64,000 bases of DNA from Angiostrongylus vasorum. Taxonomy: Eukaryota > Nematoda > Chromadorea > Rhabditida > Metastrongylidae. The position numbers were made by a program, and so were the translations under genes. Positions 1 through 11,600 of this stretch are shown piece by piece. The stretch lies in the NCBI GenBank assembly GCA_018806985.1, contig JADANN010000179.1, forward strand, positions 124,001-188,000. The letters run 5' to 3'. Numbering within the stretch: the first letter of the stretch is position 1; each line of letters starts with the position of its first letter. A model generated the notes under the pieces. That model was not told the DNA's origin and did no database searches. It saw only the letters and a list, made by a program, of their open reading frames with translations.

Positions 1-345
1 CAGCCCTGGCAGTCTGCCTGAGGTCATCACCACCACAGGCAGTCGCCACCCTTGTGGAACAAAGGGAGATTTCCTTTTGGTATTAATAACTTCAAAAATG
101 CAGTTTAAGCATGCAAGCATGCTAAGCAGTAAGCAAGCATGCAGTTGCTAGCATGCGACTTGTTTGATACCACTACGGTGGTGGACCCTGCTGTTGGTTT
201 ATCCTTAGCTGGGCTTTCGGATGGAAACGTCGGACTGCTTATCAGTTTGGAAGACCTTGCTGAGGGGATGAATCGTCCAGCTGTGCATCGCAGTCCGACA
301 CCCAGGAACACCTCCCAACCACGATGAGCCGCCAAACCGTTGGAA
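1..345 (+). repeat. Repeat family E, copy 1 (5' truncated by window edge)
   Basis: The first ~345 bases match two other stretches in the window, 49,880-50,280 and 53,020-53,420. Shared blocks include the ACCACCACAGGCAGTCGC-like start, a GATACCACTACGGTGGTGGA-like block, CGGATGGAAACGTCGGACT and the CCAGGAACACCTCCCAACC end, followed by AATAATAAATA. Short open frames here exist only because the repeat is GC-richer than its surroundings; they are not genes. The class is unresolved: a SINE-type element is my best guess because the 3' end is A/T-rich and all three copies run the same way. Confidence 0.7.
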
Positions 346-998
346 GGGTTACTATTATAATAAATAGCATTTAACAATGTGATCGATCACATTGGTGATG
401 GAAATCTAAACGACTTAATCTGTAGGTTTTTTTTAAAACTTCTAGAAAGGTTGTTTTTTTCGAGGCGTTGGTTTTCGGCAAACTTCTTTTCTCTGTATTC
501 ATTCCTTAGAAATTGTCGTTGATTTTAGCCCTACCGAGATTGCTTGTACAGCTCGTTGTTCTGTTGATGAGCAGATGCGGGTTTGTCACATTAGTCTTTA
601 TTTGTAGACAAGCGACGTTTCGGTCCTTTTTTTCGTCTTTTTTTCAATTTTTTTATCGCTTCATTCGAGTTCCTTCTCAAATAGAAAGTCGGTCGTGGGA
701 ATTACTATTTATATGATCCGGTGTGACCAGTTTCTTTATCTTTCCACTCAATACATCCATTAAGTACGTCCTGAAATACTTATCTTAAAAAACTACTGTG
801 TATGAGTGGGAATTCGTGTAATTACGACTCGTATTTTTGAGTGATGGTTTGTCTCACCAAAGTGTAATGGTTGTGTAGATAAGTGAAGCACATAAAAGTA
901 ATTTATACCGGCCTGGGTGTTCTTTTAGAATGACTTTCTAACTTGGTCTCGTGTTGGCAATATTCAGTGGGTTGAACATTTCCTGTTTAAGCTCTGAA
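346..998. other. Upstream region of the FERM gene, nothing specific recognised
   Basis: About 650 bases between repeat E and the first coding exon of the FERM gene. It is AT-rich with T-runs (for example around 630-655) and no protein similarity in any frame. It probably holds the promoter and any 5' UTR of the gene that begins at 1,013, but no TATA-like or other element can be defended. Confidence 0.4.
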
Positions 999-1005
999 TT
1001 TTCAG
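999..1005 (+). promoter_or_regulatory. Probable trans-splice (spliced leader) acceptor of the FERM gene
   Basis: TTTTCAG ends 7 bases before the ATG at 1,013. An acceptor consensus this close to a start codon, with no coding exon upstream, is the usual nematode arrangement for SL1 trans-splicing. It supports the chosen start. A cis-spliced 5' UTR intron would look the same. Confidence 0.55.
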
Positions 1006-1012
1006 CTATCAG

Positions 1013-4000
1013 ATGTCATCGTTATTCCGATCGCTTTCGTCGAGATTTCGACGGTCGCCACGAGAGCACAGCGATTCGAAGCAATTGGAGAACACTCGTG
1101 TCGACACACGTCGGCAGGCCAATTGTAAAGTGCTTCTTTTGGACGGGACCGATCTTAATGTAATTGTTCCCGTAAGTCATTCCATACTAATCATCCAGGT
1201 AGGTTGAATGGTAACCTGCGTTTATTCTTGGTTCAGTGGCAAGCGTATACCAGCATGCCTATATTGTTACGAAATGATACAGTTTTGATCCAACCACAGT
1301 AATGCTGAGAGTCTGACCTAGGGTCTGAATTTAGCTATCAGTGCCATCATCAGTCACCCGAGGTACTTGTAGATAGGAAATTAGCTGAGAGAAAGGCTAA
1401 ACGAAAGACCTGATTGATGTGGTGGTGAACGCATAGCCTTGGCAAAGGTGATGTTCGATCTCTACCGCAGATTCCTGCGATCCGGAGTTTTGCAAATATC
1501 TCAGCTTCATTGTGGTAGTATTCCACATAATACCCTTCCGTGAAAAACTATAAGCAGTAAATACAAAGTTATACGTTTATGATATTCGCTTTTTGCTCGA
1601 ATTTTGATTCCACAGATTTCTCTAGGTGTTATCTCATCGCAGACATTTCCTTTCATAGTCATTTTCCCTCTAGTTTCTCGTTTTCCTACTAGTTTCTCCT
1701 TTTTTTCTCATTAGTTCCTCCCTTTTTTTCTATTTGCTTCTCAGCAGTCAAGAACGGTTATCTGTTCTATATATATTTAATACATATGTTTTTTTTTTCA
1801 GAAAAATGCCTTGGCTTCTGAAGTATACGAACAAGTATTCTATTCTTTGGACCTTGAAGAAAGAGATTATTTTGGTTTACAGTTCACTGACCACTACCAT
1901 GTTCATGTAAGCATTTTTATCTAAACACTTTGCACTTCATTTTCTTCTTGGCTTTTGTGTGTTTTGAGGTTTTGAGGTTGCATTCTCAACACTTTTTTGT
2001 CCGTACTTAAAGATACTGCTTGCCATAGATTTGTCCACTTTTCTTCTTCATCGATGTCAGTTCATTTCAGCACTGGTTGGATCCGGTAAAAAAGCTCGTG
2101 AAGCAAGTTCCTATTGGGCCACCGTACACTTTCCGTTTTCGAGTGAAGTTTTACACCAGTGAGCCAAGTAATCTTAAAGAAGAACTCACAAGGTACACTC
2201 ATTCTATTGTTTCGACTCAACTGTGTTTATCTGTTGGGAAGAAAGAATAGCGTTCCATTAGGATACACATATTCAACTGCTTTGAAAGCTCTCAGAAAGC
2301 TGAACTACAAAGTGTCAAGGTGTTGTGGGCTAGGAAACAGCTTTTACCAAGAGGTGATGTTATCACTGGATATTACTGATGTCCTGCGTGTTACAGGTAC
2401 CAATTTTTCCTTCAAATCAAACAAGATATTCTCTTTGGTCGGCTTCCATGTAGCAAAGAGGTTGGAGTGGAACTAGCAGCGTATGCCCTGCAGTGTGAGT
2501 TTTATAGCAATTAGTGATGGAATATTTATAGAAGTGTAGTTCATTTATGTAAAGGCGCGTGTAGCGTAGTGGTCGGAGAAGCCCTGCAATACATACACAT
2601 CGCATCGATCCCAGCGCCGAACGCTCACCAAGCCTTCCATCCCTCTGGGGTCGGCAAATTGGTGCCAGACTTGGCTGTATACATCGGTAGGCCACCGCAA
2701 GTCATTCTAAAGGCCAGATCTGCATTCAGTCACATCCAAAAACGCTTAGTGAAGCCGAATGCTTGGCGCATCTCTCAGGGATTGATCAGCGCGGACAACT
2801 TCATCCTTTTTTATCCTTTAGTTCATCTATTGCTTTGAATAATAAAGAGGATTTTTCAGCCGAACTTGGAGACTACAATCCAAGTGAACACAACGCATTG
2901 TTTATTTCACAGTTTCGGTTTCACCCAGAACAGGATGCTCAGATGGAGATTGATGTTTTGGAACGATTCAAGTTGTGCAGGTATTATTATTATTATTTAT
3001 GTAGCACAATGTTTACTTTTTTATGTGTAACACTTATTTTAAACGAGATTGTTACACTTATTCTTAACGAAATTGCTTCATCGTTTTCTTTTAACATTTG
3101 GAAATCATCCGTTTGTTAGAGGTCAAACTCCTGCACAGTCCGAGGCGAACTACCTTAGCAGAGCTAAGTGGCTTGAACTTTATGGTGTTGACATGCATAC
3201 TGTTGAAGGGAAGGATGGAAACCAGTAAGTCACAGTAGCTTGAGAAAAGCTGTTATTTTGCCATTTATGAATAAACTGAGTCTGCTTTCAAAAAGCATTC
3301 AGTTATTCGGAAACAAACTATGTGACGTCGAATTTGAGCTGTGTTGGTGAGCTCAAACTCTTCGGAAGTAAGGTCGGATTTGTACGGTTATCCATTTCGG
3401 AAGTTAAAAAGAAGAAATTGTGAATCAAAACGTGTTGCCTGTATCTGGATTTTTCACTATCTTAGTGATTTCAGAGCTGAAACAACTGTCCAACAAAGGA
3501 TCTTGAGTTTGTTGTTATAATTCTCTTGTAGAATTGATATCGTATTACTTAGAATGTTGGTTTTCCATTCGAGCACCTTAGATTTTGTTCTCTGATTACA
3601 GTATTGGTAGATCGTTCAGGTTATTGAACCTGTTCATTTTGCTTTTAAACAAGTCGAAATTTAAAATCGAAATGGATTTCCTTACTAATGAAAGCTGTTT
3701 TCAAATCTTAGTATTGGGCTAGTCTTTTCTTAGTCTATGACAAAGTAATGAGACTATTTTATTCCTCATAACAAGATGTTGTTTCTTCAGCTCGTTTTTC
3801 TCGTTCCTAGTTAAACAGCGGCTATTTCCGATCCAGAAAGCCAAAGGATATATTGAACTCAAAATCTGGAAGAGGATCATTTATATGATGAATTCCCCGG
3901 GGAACACTTTTAATTTAGGTATTCCCTTGGACTAACACCATCAGGAATGTTGGTGTTCGATGGCACTGAGAAAATTGGACTTTTTTTCTGGGAAAAGATT

Positions 4001-6406
4001 CAAAAACTTGATTTCAAGAACCGAAAAATCACTCTTGTCGTTGAGGAAGATGCTGACCAGTCGGTAGGTTTATAGAGAATATGTATAGCCTGCTTTTGCA
4101 CACTGGAAAACATTAGCTTTCCATATGTTCATTTGTTTATCTGCTATTATTCTTCTTTTGTTTCTTCACTCTTTTTCCTCTAGTTTTCCTTACATCTTGT
4201 TTGTTTCATTGGTAATTGTTCTCAGCGTTGCAGGCCAACGGGCAAGTCCAACTTCATACATTTGTCTTCAATTTGGCATCCCACAAAGCTTGTAAGCATT
4301 TATGGAAATGTGCCATTGAACACCACACATTCTTTCGGCTGAAAACACGTTCATGTGTGAAACACTCACGTTCGCAGCTGTTCCGTCTTGGTAGTACCTT
4401 CAAGTATCGGTAATCATTTTTTTCAAATTATAGTTTCAGTTAACGTTTTATTTGCTGCCAACTACAATTTTTCATGGCAAGGTTTATTGTGGAATACAAC
4501 CACAACGATGGTGATATTCACAAAACGTAGACTCCGGCACAGACCAAACCACGATTACCCTTTCCGGGAGCTCGCATATTACATACTGCACCACGGAGGC
4601 CCTTGTTTGCGTTTCTCTCAGCTAGTTTTCTACCTAGTGTAGTTGCGGTTTTTCAAGGTTTTTGTTGTATTTAGATTATTGATTAAAGTTTGTAGCGGTC
4701 GCACTGAGTATGAAGCTGTTCATAAAGATGGGGCACGTCTCTCACGTAGAACAACATCAACATTTGAAAGAAGGCCTAGTCAGAAATTTGGACCAAGACA
4801 GAGCCATGCTATAGTAAATGTGTTAACTGAACCTGAGGTAAGATAAGTGCTTGAAAATTTCTTTATATAAGCTTCACGTTTGCGAGCTTGTCTAATTCAA
4901 TTTTGCTTTCGACTTGCCGTAACATGTTGTTTTTGTCCATTTTTTCCATCGTAATTTCATAAATATGTCCCAGTTTTTGCAGTGTACCAATGCCCAACCA
5001 TTCAACTCATCCGCCCCTTTGGAGCGGTTGGTGAGCCATCTTGCTGTTGGAGAAGAGACCGAAACACCGCCTGTTACTTCAAACCTCTGCGCTCCAACAC
5101 CTACGGTCGCTAGCACAACGGTAGTTTTTTGAGGCCTAACGTAGTGGAAGTACCACAATTGAATAAGTCACTCTTACAGGTTGATATTGTTCATGAAGTA
5201 AAACCAACTTTATGCCACTCTAATGGAGTCAACAACGAAAATAGGTGTTTTTATCAACAGCATTTGTTGCAAGATCACTTCTACTAAGTAGTGATAGTAC
5301 TGCTAGTGTGGTAACTCCTTTTTCAGCAGTCCTGTGGCACTTCAAAACCCATCGGCAGTTTCAGTACCTTCGGTTCCTTCATCTTCTCAGCATATTACTA
5401 CGATACCAATCTTGAAAGAGGTCTGCTGGGTTTTTTTCCTTCTTAAACCTACAAAAAGCAATTTCTCGCAGAAGTGGCTTTAATCGTTGTGCCATTCCGA
5501 ATCTTATTATGACGTTTTACTACCACAGAACACTTCTCCTACGATAGAGAAGCCTGTCGAATTCTCTGAACCGGTAGAGGCAACGTCCATGCACTTTACA
5601 AGCAAAATCCCGAAATATGTGCCGACTTCATCGTCTAAGGTATGATATAGACTTTCCCCGCAATACTACTAACCCTGCTTGTCCACGCAATTAATTTTTT
5701 AGAATCAGCATGTTTTTCCGCTTAACACTTTTCACCCCCAGTTCTGTTCTTTAATTCAGGATCATGACGATGGTGCTGATGTGAAGCCAGTACCTGCGAA
5801 TGCGACCGCTTTTCCTTCTTCCACTCAAGCAGAGCAAGAAGGAGATGTTGAGAATGTGTCACCACCATTTTCCACCTCACCTACTAACACCATTTCAAAG
5901 CCTAACATGGGTATTCCAAGACCTTCTAAAATCCGTCCACCTACTACTAGATTTAAGGGTGAACCCAACAGTTTACAGGTACAAAACGTGCACTATTTCG
6001 CATTTTCGTAGTTCATGCAAAATCTTTAAACTTTCCCAACTTTATTCCCAGGTTGATTGCCGCATATCCAGAATACCACAAGTGTCAGAGGGCTGGCGGC
6101 CTTCTAACGGATCTTGGTAAGTCAGAATGTTTAAAACAGTAATTAATCTGGTATATCTTGTGTTACATCATCTCCTGGTTTGACCAATCTGGTAAACCAG
6201 TGGTACAAGGTGGCATACATGTAATATCCCTAATTCAAATAAAAACATTTTCGAAGCTAAATTTTGATACATAGCATGTTGTTGTTTTCTCGGTGTTATA
6301 AAGCTGTAACCCCTAAAATTTCAGCGCAATCTCCGGACAGTCTCGAATACCCATGAAATCTGGCTTCTATAAGACTTCCCGAAGTCGACTAATCACCGAT
6401 CTTTAG
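1013..6406 (+). CDS. FERM-domain protein, EPB41L5/Yurt group (band 4.1-like), 16 exons, complete
   Basis: Exons: 1013-1171, 1802-1906, 2071-2192, 2397-2494, 2860-2980, 3120-3224, 3919-4063, 4234-4409, 4696-4837, 4983-5120, 5180-5244, 5327-5420, 5529-5639, 5760-5978, 6052-6116, 6325-6406. They sum to 1,947 bases: 648 residues plus stop, in phase at every GT-AG junction. The FERM domain covers about residues 38-340: F1 with [11 protein letters not shown] and [10 protein letters not shown]2 with [11 protein letters not shown] and AELGDY-like [13 protein letters not shown]3 with [51 protein letters not shown] and HHTFFRL. The FERM-adjacent segment has GRTEYE and [11 protein letters not shown]. 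The remaining ~260 residues are Ser/Thr/Pro-rich and probably disordered. In Drosophila Yurt and vertebrate EPB41L5 this protein links membrane partners such as Crumbs to the cortex in epithelial polarity; that role is inferred. The C terminus is ITDL, a possible PDZ ligand. A SINE fills intron 4 and a repeat D copy fills intron 8. Confidence 0.9.
1285..1560 (-). repeat. Repeat family D copy in FERM gene intron 1
   Basis: It shares the blocks AGCTGAGAGAAAGGC, GTGGTGGTGAACGC, GTTCGATC...ACCGCAGA and GGAGTTTTGCAAATATCTCA with copies at 6,885, 11,893, 23,275, 35,415, 48,085 and 60,040. The right edge reads CCACATAATACCCTTCCGTG, the complement of the GGCAGGGTATTAT edge seen at the other end of other copies, so the family may have terminal inverted repeats. 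A GTTCGATC box could instead be an RNA polymerase III B-box; the element class is uncertain. Confidence 0.7.
2551..2825 (+). mobile_element. SINE-A copy (tRNA-derived SINE) in FERM gene intron 4
   Basis: Head GCGTGTAGCGTAGTGGTCGG fits a tRNA A-box and ATCGATCCC a B-box. The body blocks GGGGTCGGCAAATTGGTGCC, CATCGGTAGGCCACC and CAGGGATTGATCA are shared with about ten other copies on both strands of the window. The element occupies most of the 365-base intron 4 and ends about 35 bases before the acceptor of exon 5. Confidence 0.85.
4440..4640 (+). repeat. Repeat family D copy (diverged) in FERM gene intron 8
   Basis: Recognised by TTGTGGAATACAACCACAACG at the start, a central CACGATTACCCTTTCCGGGA block, and GCGTTTCTCTCAGCTAGTTT at the end, in the same order as the copies at 48,085 and 60,040. 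It is more diverged than most copies. Confidence 0.6.
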
Positions 6407-6785
6407 TTTGCTATACGTGCGTAGGAAATGTGTTGACGAGCTTCTGGGAATAAGTACTCTGGGTTTTGGGTAGTCTCCACTCTGGTCTGTACCAAATATC
6501 GCATTAACATGATGTTCTACACACAGTAGTGTAGTAGCTGTACCATTATATCCTGTATTTTCTTCCCGCCAATTGGACTTCGGAGTTAGCTTGACTTTAG
6601 TGCAATTAGTGTGCTTAAATAATCACATATCAACTCGGTTTACATCCACTAAAATAATATTCTATTTGTATTTTGGCATCTTGTACATCTGATCTTGTCA
6701 TCAACACATGTCGTCTGTATACATACATCTCGTTAAACTTCGATAAACGGTTGATCTGTAAGCTATACTCCTTACATTCTCTGAT
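6407..6785. other. Intergenic DNA after the FERM gene, nothing recognised
   Basis: This stretch follows the TAG of the FERM gene and should include its 3' UTR. No AATAAA lies in the first 200 bases; AATAAT-type hexamers further on could serve instead. No repeat or protein match was seen. Confidence 0.4.
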
Positions 6786-6789
6786 CATG

Positions 6790-7110
6790 CACATAGAAGG
6801 ATAAACGACTAAGCGTACGACACTAGTCAATTCCTGAGGGACGCACCATTCATCTGAGTTCTTTCATAACATCATAAAGATGATGATGGCACTGGTAGGT
6901 AGAGAACACTAGCTGAGAGAAAGGCGAAACGAAGGACGAATGTGGTAGTGAACATGTTAGTTCCCAGAAAGGGTAATGGCGTATTCGATCCCCACCGCAG
7001 ACGCCTGCCGTTTGGAGTTTTGCAAATATCTCAGCATCATTGTGGATAAAGATGATATTTGGCCTATACAATGACTTTCGGTGGCCTACCAATGTATCGT
7101 CAGCGTTTTT
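6790..7110 (-). mobile_element. SINE-A copy split by a repeat D insertion
   Basis: Bases 6,790-6,884 carry the 3' part of a minus-strand SINE-A (GGATAAACGACTAAGCG, TGAGGGACGCACCATTCA). The SINE resumes at 7,046 with ATTTGGCCTATACAATGACT and GGTGGCCTACCAATGTATCG. The bases between are a repeat D copy. The 11-base sequence ATAAAGATGAT occurs at 6,874-6,884 and again at 7,046-7,056, so it is a target-site duplication made by the insertion. Confidence 0.75.
6885..7045 (-). mobile_element. Repeat family D copy with 11-bp target-site duplication
   Basis: Flanked by perfect ATAAAGATGAT repeats and inserted into an older SINE-A. It contains CTAGCTGAGAGAAAGGCG, CAGAAAGGGTAATGGCG, ATTCGATCCCCACCGCAGAC and TTGCAAATATCTCAGCATCA. 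This copy gives the clearest ends for the family. An 11-base duplication is longer than most cut-and-paste transposons make and favours LINE-mediated insertion. Confidence 0.75.
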
Positions 7111-7350
7111 ATCCTCCCATATACACCCGATACGAAATTGTTGACCACATGAAGATGGGCAGCTCGGTCGGTTTCCGTGGTGGCGTGAACGGACAAACGA
7201 CTACATATACCTAGCAAAGTGCTATTAGCTAATGCCCAATACGCATGCCGAAGAACTTGTGGTAAAAAGAAAGGAAGGAAGAACACTTGAGACAGTGTGT
7301 TAGATGCATCTCTCCATCAATAAATACTAGGCACAATTATATTGTCAGGA

Positions 7351-7680
7351 GGCAGATAGCACACTGGTAGTGATGTCCGTCACCATGAGCATGATGCTAG
7401 TTCGATTCCGCTTCGGGCCAAGCCTCTAATCCCTTCGCGGTCGGGAAATTGGTACCGGACTTGCCTGCGGACAAATCATTCTCTGCAATCTAATTCGGAA
7501 CGATCCAGCTCGGCTATTTCAGGAATACAGAGAGAATTGCGCAGCAACCGAAGCAATACACAAAAGTTAGATGTTCGTGGACAATGGGTGCGAGGAAACG
7601 AATCGAATGTGAGAAGTACTGGGATCCGCATGGTAGACATGAAGATGGGTCATATACAATACAAAAATAAAATAAAGAAT
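7351..7680 (+). mobile_element. SINE-B copy (tRNA-derived SINE)
   Basis: Head GATAGCACACTGGTAGTGATG (A-box-like) and GCTAGTTCGATTCCGC (B-box) are followed by GTCGGGAAATTGGTACCGGA, GATGTTCGTGGACAATGGGT and ACTGGGATCCGCATGGTAGA. It ends in an A/T-rich tail with AAAATAAAATAAA. Other copies are at 21,530, 27,568 and 30,984 (+) and 54,740 and 56,330 (-). Confidence 0.8.
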
Positions 7681-8431
7681 CATATTACCACTTATAATGC
7701 ACACTTTTATAAACTTCAAAACTTTTATGCTCTCATCGGGAGTTCACAAAGATGCCTAAACACATACATTTATGACTGAAAGAAATTTATAGTTGAGTAT
7801 TAATAGTGTGCAATAAACATTTTTTACGTATTAAGAAATCTAACTGTGCGATGGATTGATAGGGGCAGTAAAGGCCTCGGCAGTCATCGGTCGATTCCTG
7901 AAAGAAGGAATTACTTAACGTCTTTAGTTTTGAACCGAGTATATTAGCATGAGATATGTGCGTATCACATTGAAAGCGATGGATTACCTGAGGAGAGCAT
8001 TAGACGATGGAAAATGGGTTATTTTAAAGCTACAGATGCTAGTACATTTAAGGGAAGTGTTCTACACTACATGCGAAGAGGACATGCTAAAAGTCTGTGA
8101 AACAACTGTAGAGATGGACAGGAGTACTTCATGGTATTCCACTCACTGTAACTTTGCTGACCGTATAGATTCAGTCGATTGTCATTAATGATTTCTTAGT
8201 TCGATCTAAAAGCTTAGGTAGGATTAAGGATATTCTCAAAAAAGCCTCGAATAAACCATGACGTTTACAAGGAGCCACTGCTCACATATAAGTTCGTAAG
8301 CACAGCGGGTACCGCACCAAACTAATAAACTAATGCCTCTTGGTTGACCTAACCATCACATAAAATACAAATTCCTGGCTATCTCCAATCCAGTGAGTTA
8401 GGGTCATTTGTTCTGAACTAATTATAAAACA

Positions 8432-8613
8432 TTAATTCTCTGACGTTTCTCTGACTCCGCCGAATTTCTCTCCTGAATCGGTGGTCAGACATCCAGCTCC
8501 TAGACCAAAACCGACTCCTTTCGGACCATATTTTCTTCCGTGGCACTGCTTGCAGTACAATTCAGCGTCATGTGGTGCTACCGTACAGGAATCTAGCAAT
8601 TTGTTGCACATGT
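8432..8613 (-). CDS. mlp-1: Alternative terminal exon (b) of the LIM protein
   Basis: The acceptor TTTCAG precedes AC-ATG-TGC, so exon 1 (ending TGC-A) joins it in frame, exactly as it joins exon 2a (CT-ATG-TGC). It encodes MCNKLLDSC..., [13 protein letters not shown] and the Gly-rich tail without the intron that splits the a form after YGPK, then ends [14 protein letters not shown]. I found no separate first-finger exon between 8,614 and 12,257. Confidence 0.75.
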
Positions 8614-11600
8614 CTGAAATGTATTCACACAAATATACGACTGAGTTTTTCCGCAGAGATCTGATTTCAAGTAAATGTCATTGGACTTCATGGATCTCTA
8701 AGTACATAACTTATTTGAAAGACTCAGAACATTGGCCGGATATCCGACCATTCGGTGAGTTTTTTCAATAACGTAATCCCGCGATATGGGGATAACGAAT
8801 CCAAGAGAAACATGTTTGAATGATTTTCCTGATCTTTATATCCGTTACCACTGTTTTTCTTCATCATACCTGAGCAATTAGATCATTATTCAATGGTTTC
8901 GCTTCCTACTGTTCAGTATGAGACTTGGAATCCAACGCCGTATGTGGCATACACATTGCACAAAGCTTAACTTTTCTCCCCACCCGCAGAGAATTGCATT
9001 TAATTTACAGCAGCCATTTTGTCCTCTGATCCAAAAAGGCATACTTTTTTTCGTTAGCAACGGTCACATGAGCGTACACTCTGTGTACTTCAGCTGTGTA
9101 ATATCTTGCTGCCCTCATCAAAAGTGAGAGTCTCTGTGGTAAGAGATATATTAGTGTCTTCCTCACAAGTACAAAAAAGCTTTTTTGTTAAGTGTAAACT
9201 GTAGAATAAAGCTCCTCTCAGCTTACGCCTGCTATAAAATCTGCATTGAATAAGCTATGAATTAAGTATAAAAAGCGCAACAAAAATGTTCTATTCGACA
9301 AGACAGACGTCTGGAAGGAAAATGAGTAGGTATTAGTTCACGTTGGCCGGGATGACCCATGAATGAATATGAATGGGAATCAACACACGTTGAACTCTAA
9401 GTGTTAACGAACGACAGCAGATTAAATGGACGACACAAATAAACTAGACTTACAACATGCAATACAAAAAGGAATAAGATGGAAGCGAGGTTAAGATTTC
9501 TAACCTCCTTAAACTAATGGAAGCCAAACGAATATGAAAGTGGAAACAATCTACTCCTTGGACATCTCAACAAAATCGTCTCCATTCCCCCCAATTACTG
9601 TGACCAACTAGTCGACTAGTTTTCACGTACAGTACTGATCTTAGAACATTTTCAATTCATTTGTTTTCGTCACCCTTATTATCAATGTAGGTGCTGAATT
9701 TCGTACAAGTCTACGAGCGCCGAATCACTGGAAATGAATCGGAGTAAAAAAAAGAATGGAGCAGACGTGAACACATCTGCTTCACATTGCCGAAGAAAAA
9801 ACAAGACCCGTGTTGATTGTGTTCCTCGAAATTACCGTGCTCGTAACGGAATCGATTTCAGTGTAGACGAAATCATCGACATCTGTTATTATGGTAGCAT
9901 CGACTTAATCATCGGGTCTTCACATCAACGACGAGAAGCGATGACAGATGACAATAGCATTGTAGACGAGTCCTTGTCACCTGTCACCTGTATCACCTAT
10001 GGTCCCCTTGATCGTTGAGTGAATCGAGCCGGCGCCAGTAAATCTTCCATTCTTCTCTGTCGCGTGCAAGAGTAGCCCTGTGGGTTATTCTCGCTCTAGG
10101 GACTCGTTGAACATCATATCTTTCTTCTCGACGAATCCTTTCATCAATTTGAAATTACCACACGGTGAGCTCACAAAGGACTAGAACTAAATGCCAGGAT
10201 GATTTCGATGATTTCGAACTAATAACTTCTTCCATAGGAAATCTATGCCCGCAATTAGAAAGCCATAGCAAGCTCAGGCTGTGGAATGTTCGGAGACGAA
10301 TTCCCCAAGTGATTCAACTGTTTATGGAAAATCGTTTGCATTTCAGTGGTATTCCCGATGAAAATAGCAATGTCGTCAACCATACTGGAAATTGGATAAC
10401 GATTTGGTTTCTCCATGTAGTCATGTGATTCGATGCACTAGAAGGTGATTACAAAATATACATCAAGTAGAATAGCGTAAGAACCTTCAACGACAGACAA
10501 AATTTCTGATGGGCTTCTACGATTGAGGTTCGTCAAATTTAGCAAACAAATGAATCCTTTGCAGAATTCGACAGAATCTGTGGCAAGAGCCTCATTTGAT
10601 ACTTGGCACTCGGCAAAGATTTTCTTTGGAGGGGTACACATGCTCGAAGTTCGTCTAGCACATAGATCTAGTCCTTCGTAAATTTATCATTGCTGGTATA
10701 ATTACGTCCAGATAGCAATTCGTCTAACATGAGATGATTCTCGTCCGTGGTCATACCGCTTCTTCTTGATTAAGTCAGTACTATCATGAGAGGGGATAAC
10801 GATAAATAGAAGGATAAACCTCTCGGTGTTGATCAATCCCTAAGGGATGCGCTATGCATTCGACTTCATTAAGCATCGTTTAGAGGTGATTGAATGCACA
10901 TCTGGCCTTTACAATGACTCATGGTGGCCTACCGATGTATCGAGCCATTGCTTCTATCCTCTCAGACAAGTCTGGTACTAATTTTCTGAGCCGGGAGTGA
11001 TGAAAGGCTTGATGAGCCAAGAGCGCAGTGATCGATCCCATGTGTATTGCAGGGCGCCTCCGAACGCTGAGCTAAATGCGCACCAATACTAACACAATTA
11101 ATAACACCAGTACAAGACGCCGACTTCCATATTTGGTAAACGGGTACAATGAGATGAATATATTGAAGATGAAAGCTATTTGGAGGCAGATAATCAATAA
11201 TGGCCGATTTTTCCATCAACCGTGTAAAGCAGATGTGATCGTTTTTTCCTACACATTTAATTACGCAGTCGCGTACGAAGTTCACTCTTGCCATGAACGA
11301 TGATATTGAGAAAAAGTAAATCATCGGTCTTTTACGTAAGCGGGTTTCTCTTACTTGAATGAAAGTATTTGATATTCGGAGTATAAGAACAGTACCATTA
11401 CCATAGCCAGAATTAATCCAGTGTACGAAAGTACATTGGGTTAATACTTACGACCTACGTAGTTCTTCCTAAACAAAGGGGTCCTTGAAAAACAAAAAAC
11501 TAAGGGGTTTGTGGTGCTTGTATTTCACATATCTTTGGTAAAAGAAAGGATGAAAACACGATGACCTCATCAGAGCTGACTAGACTGATAGATTTCGAAC

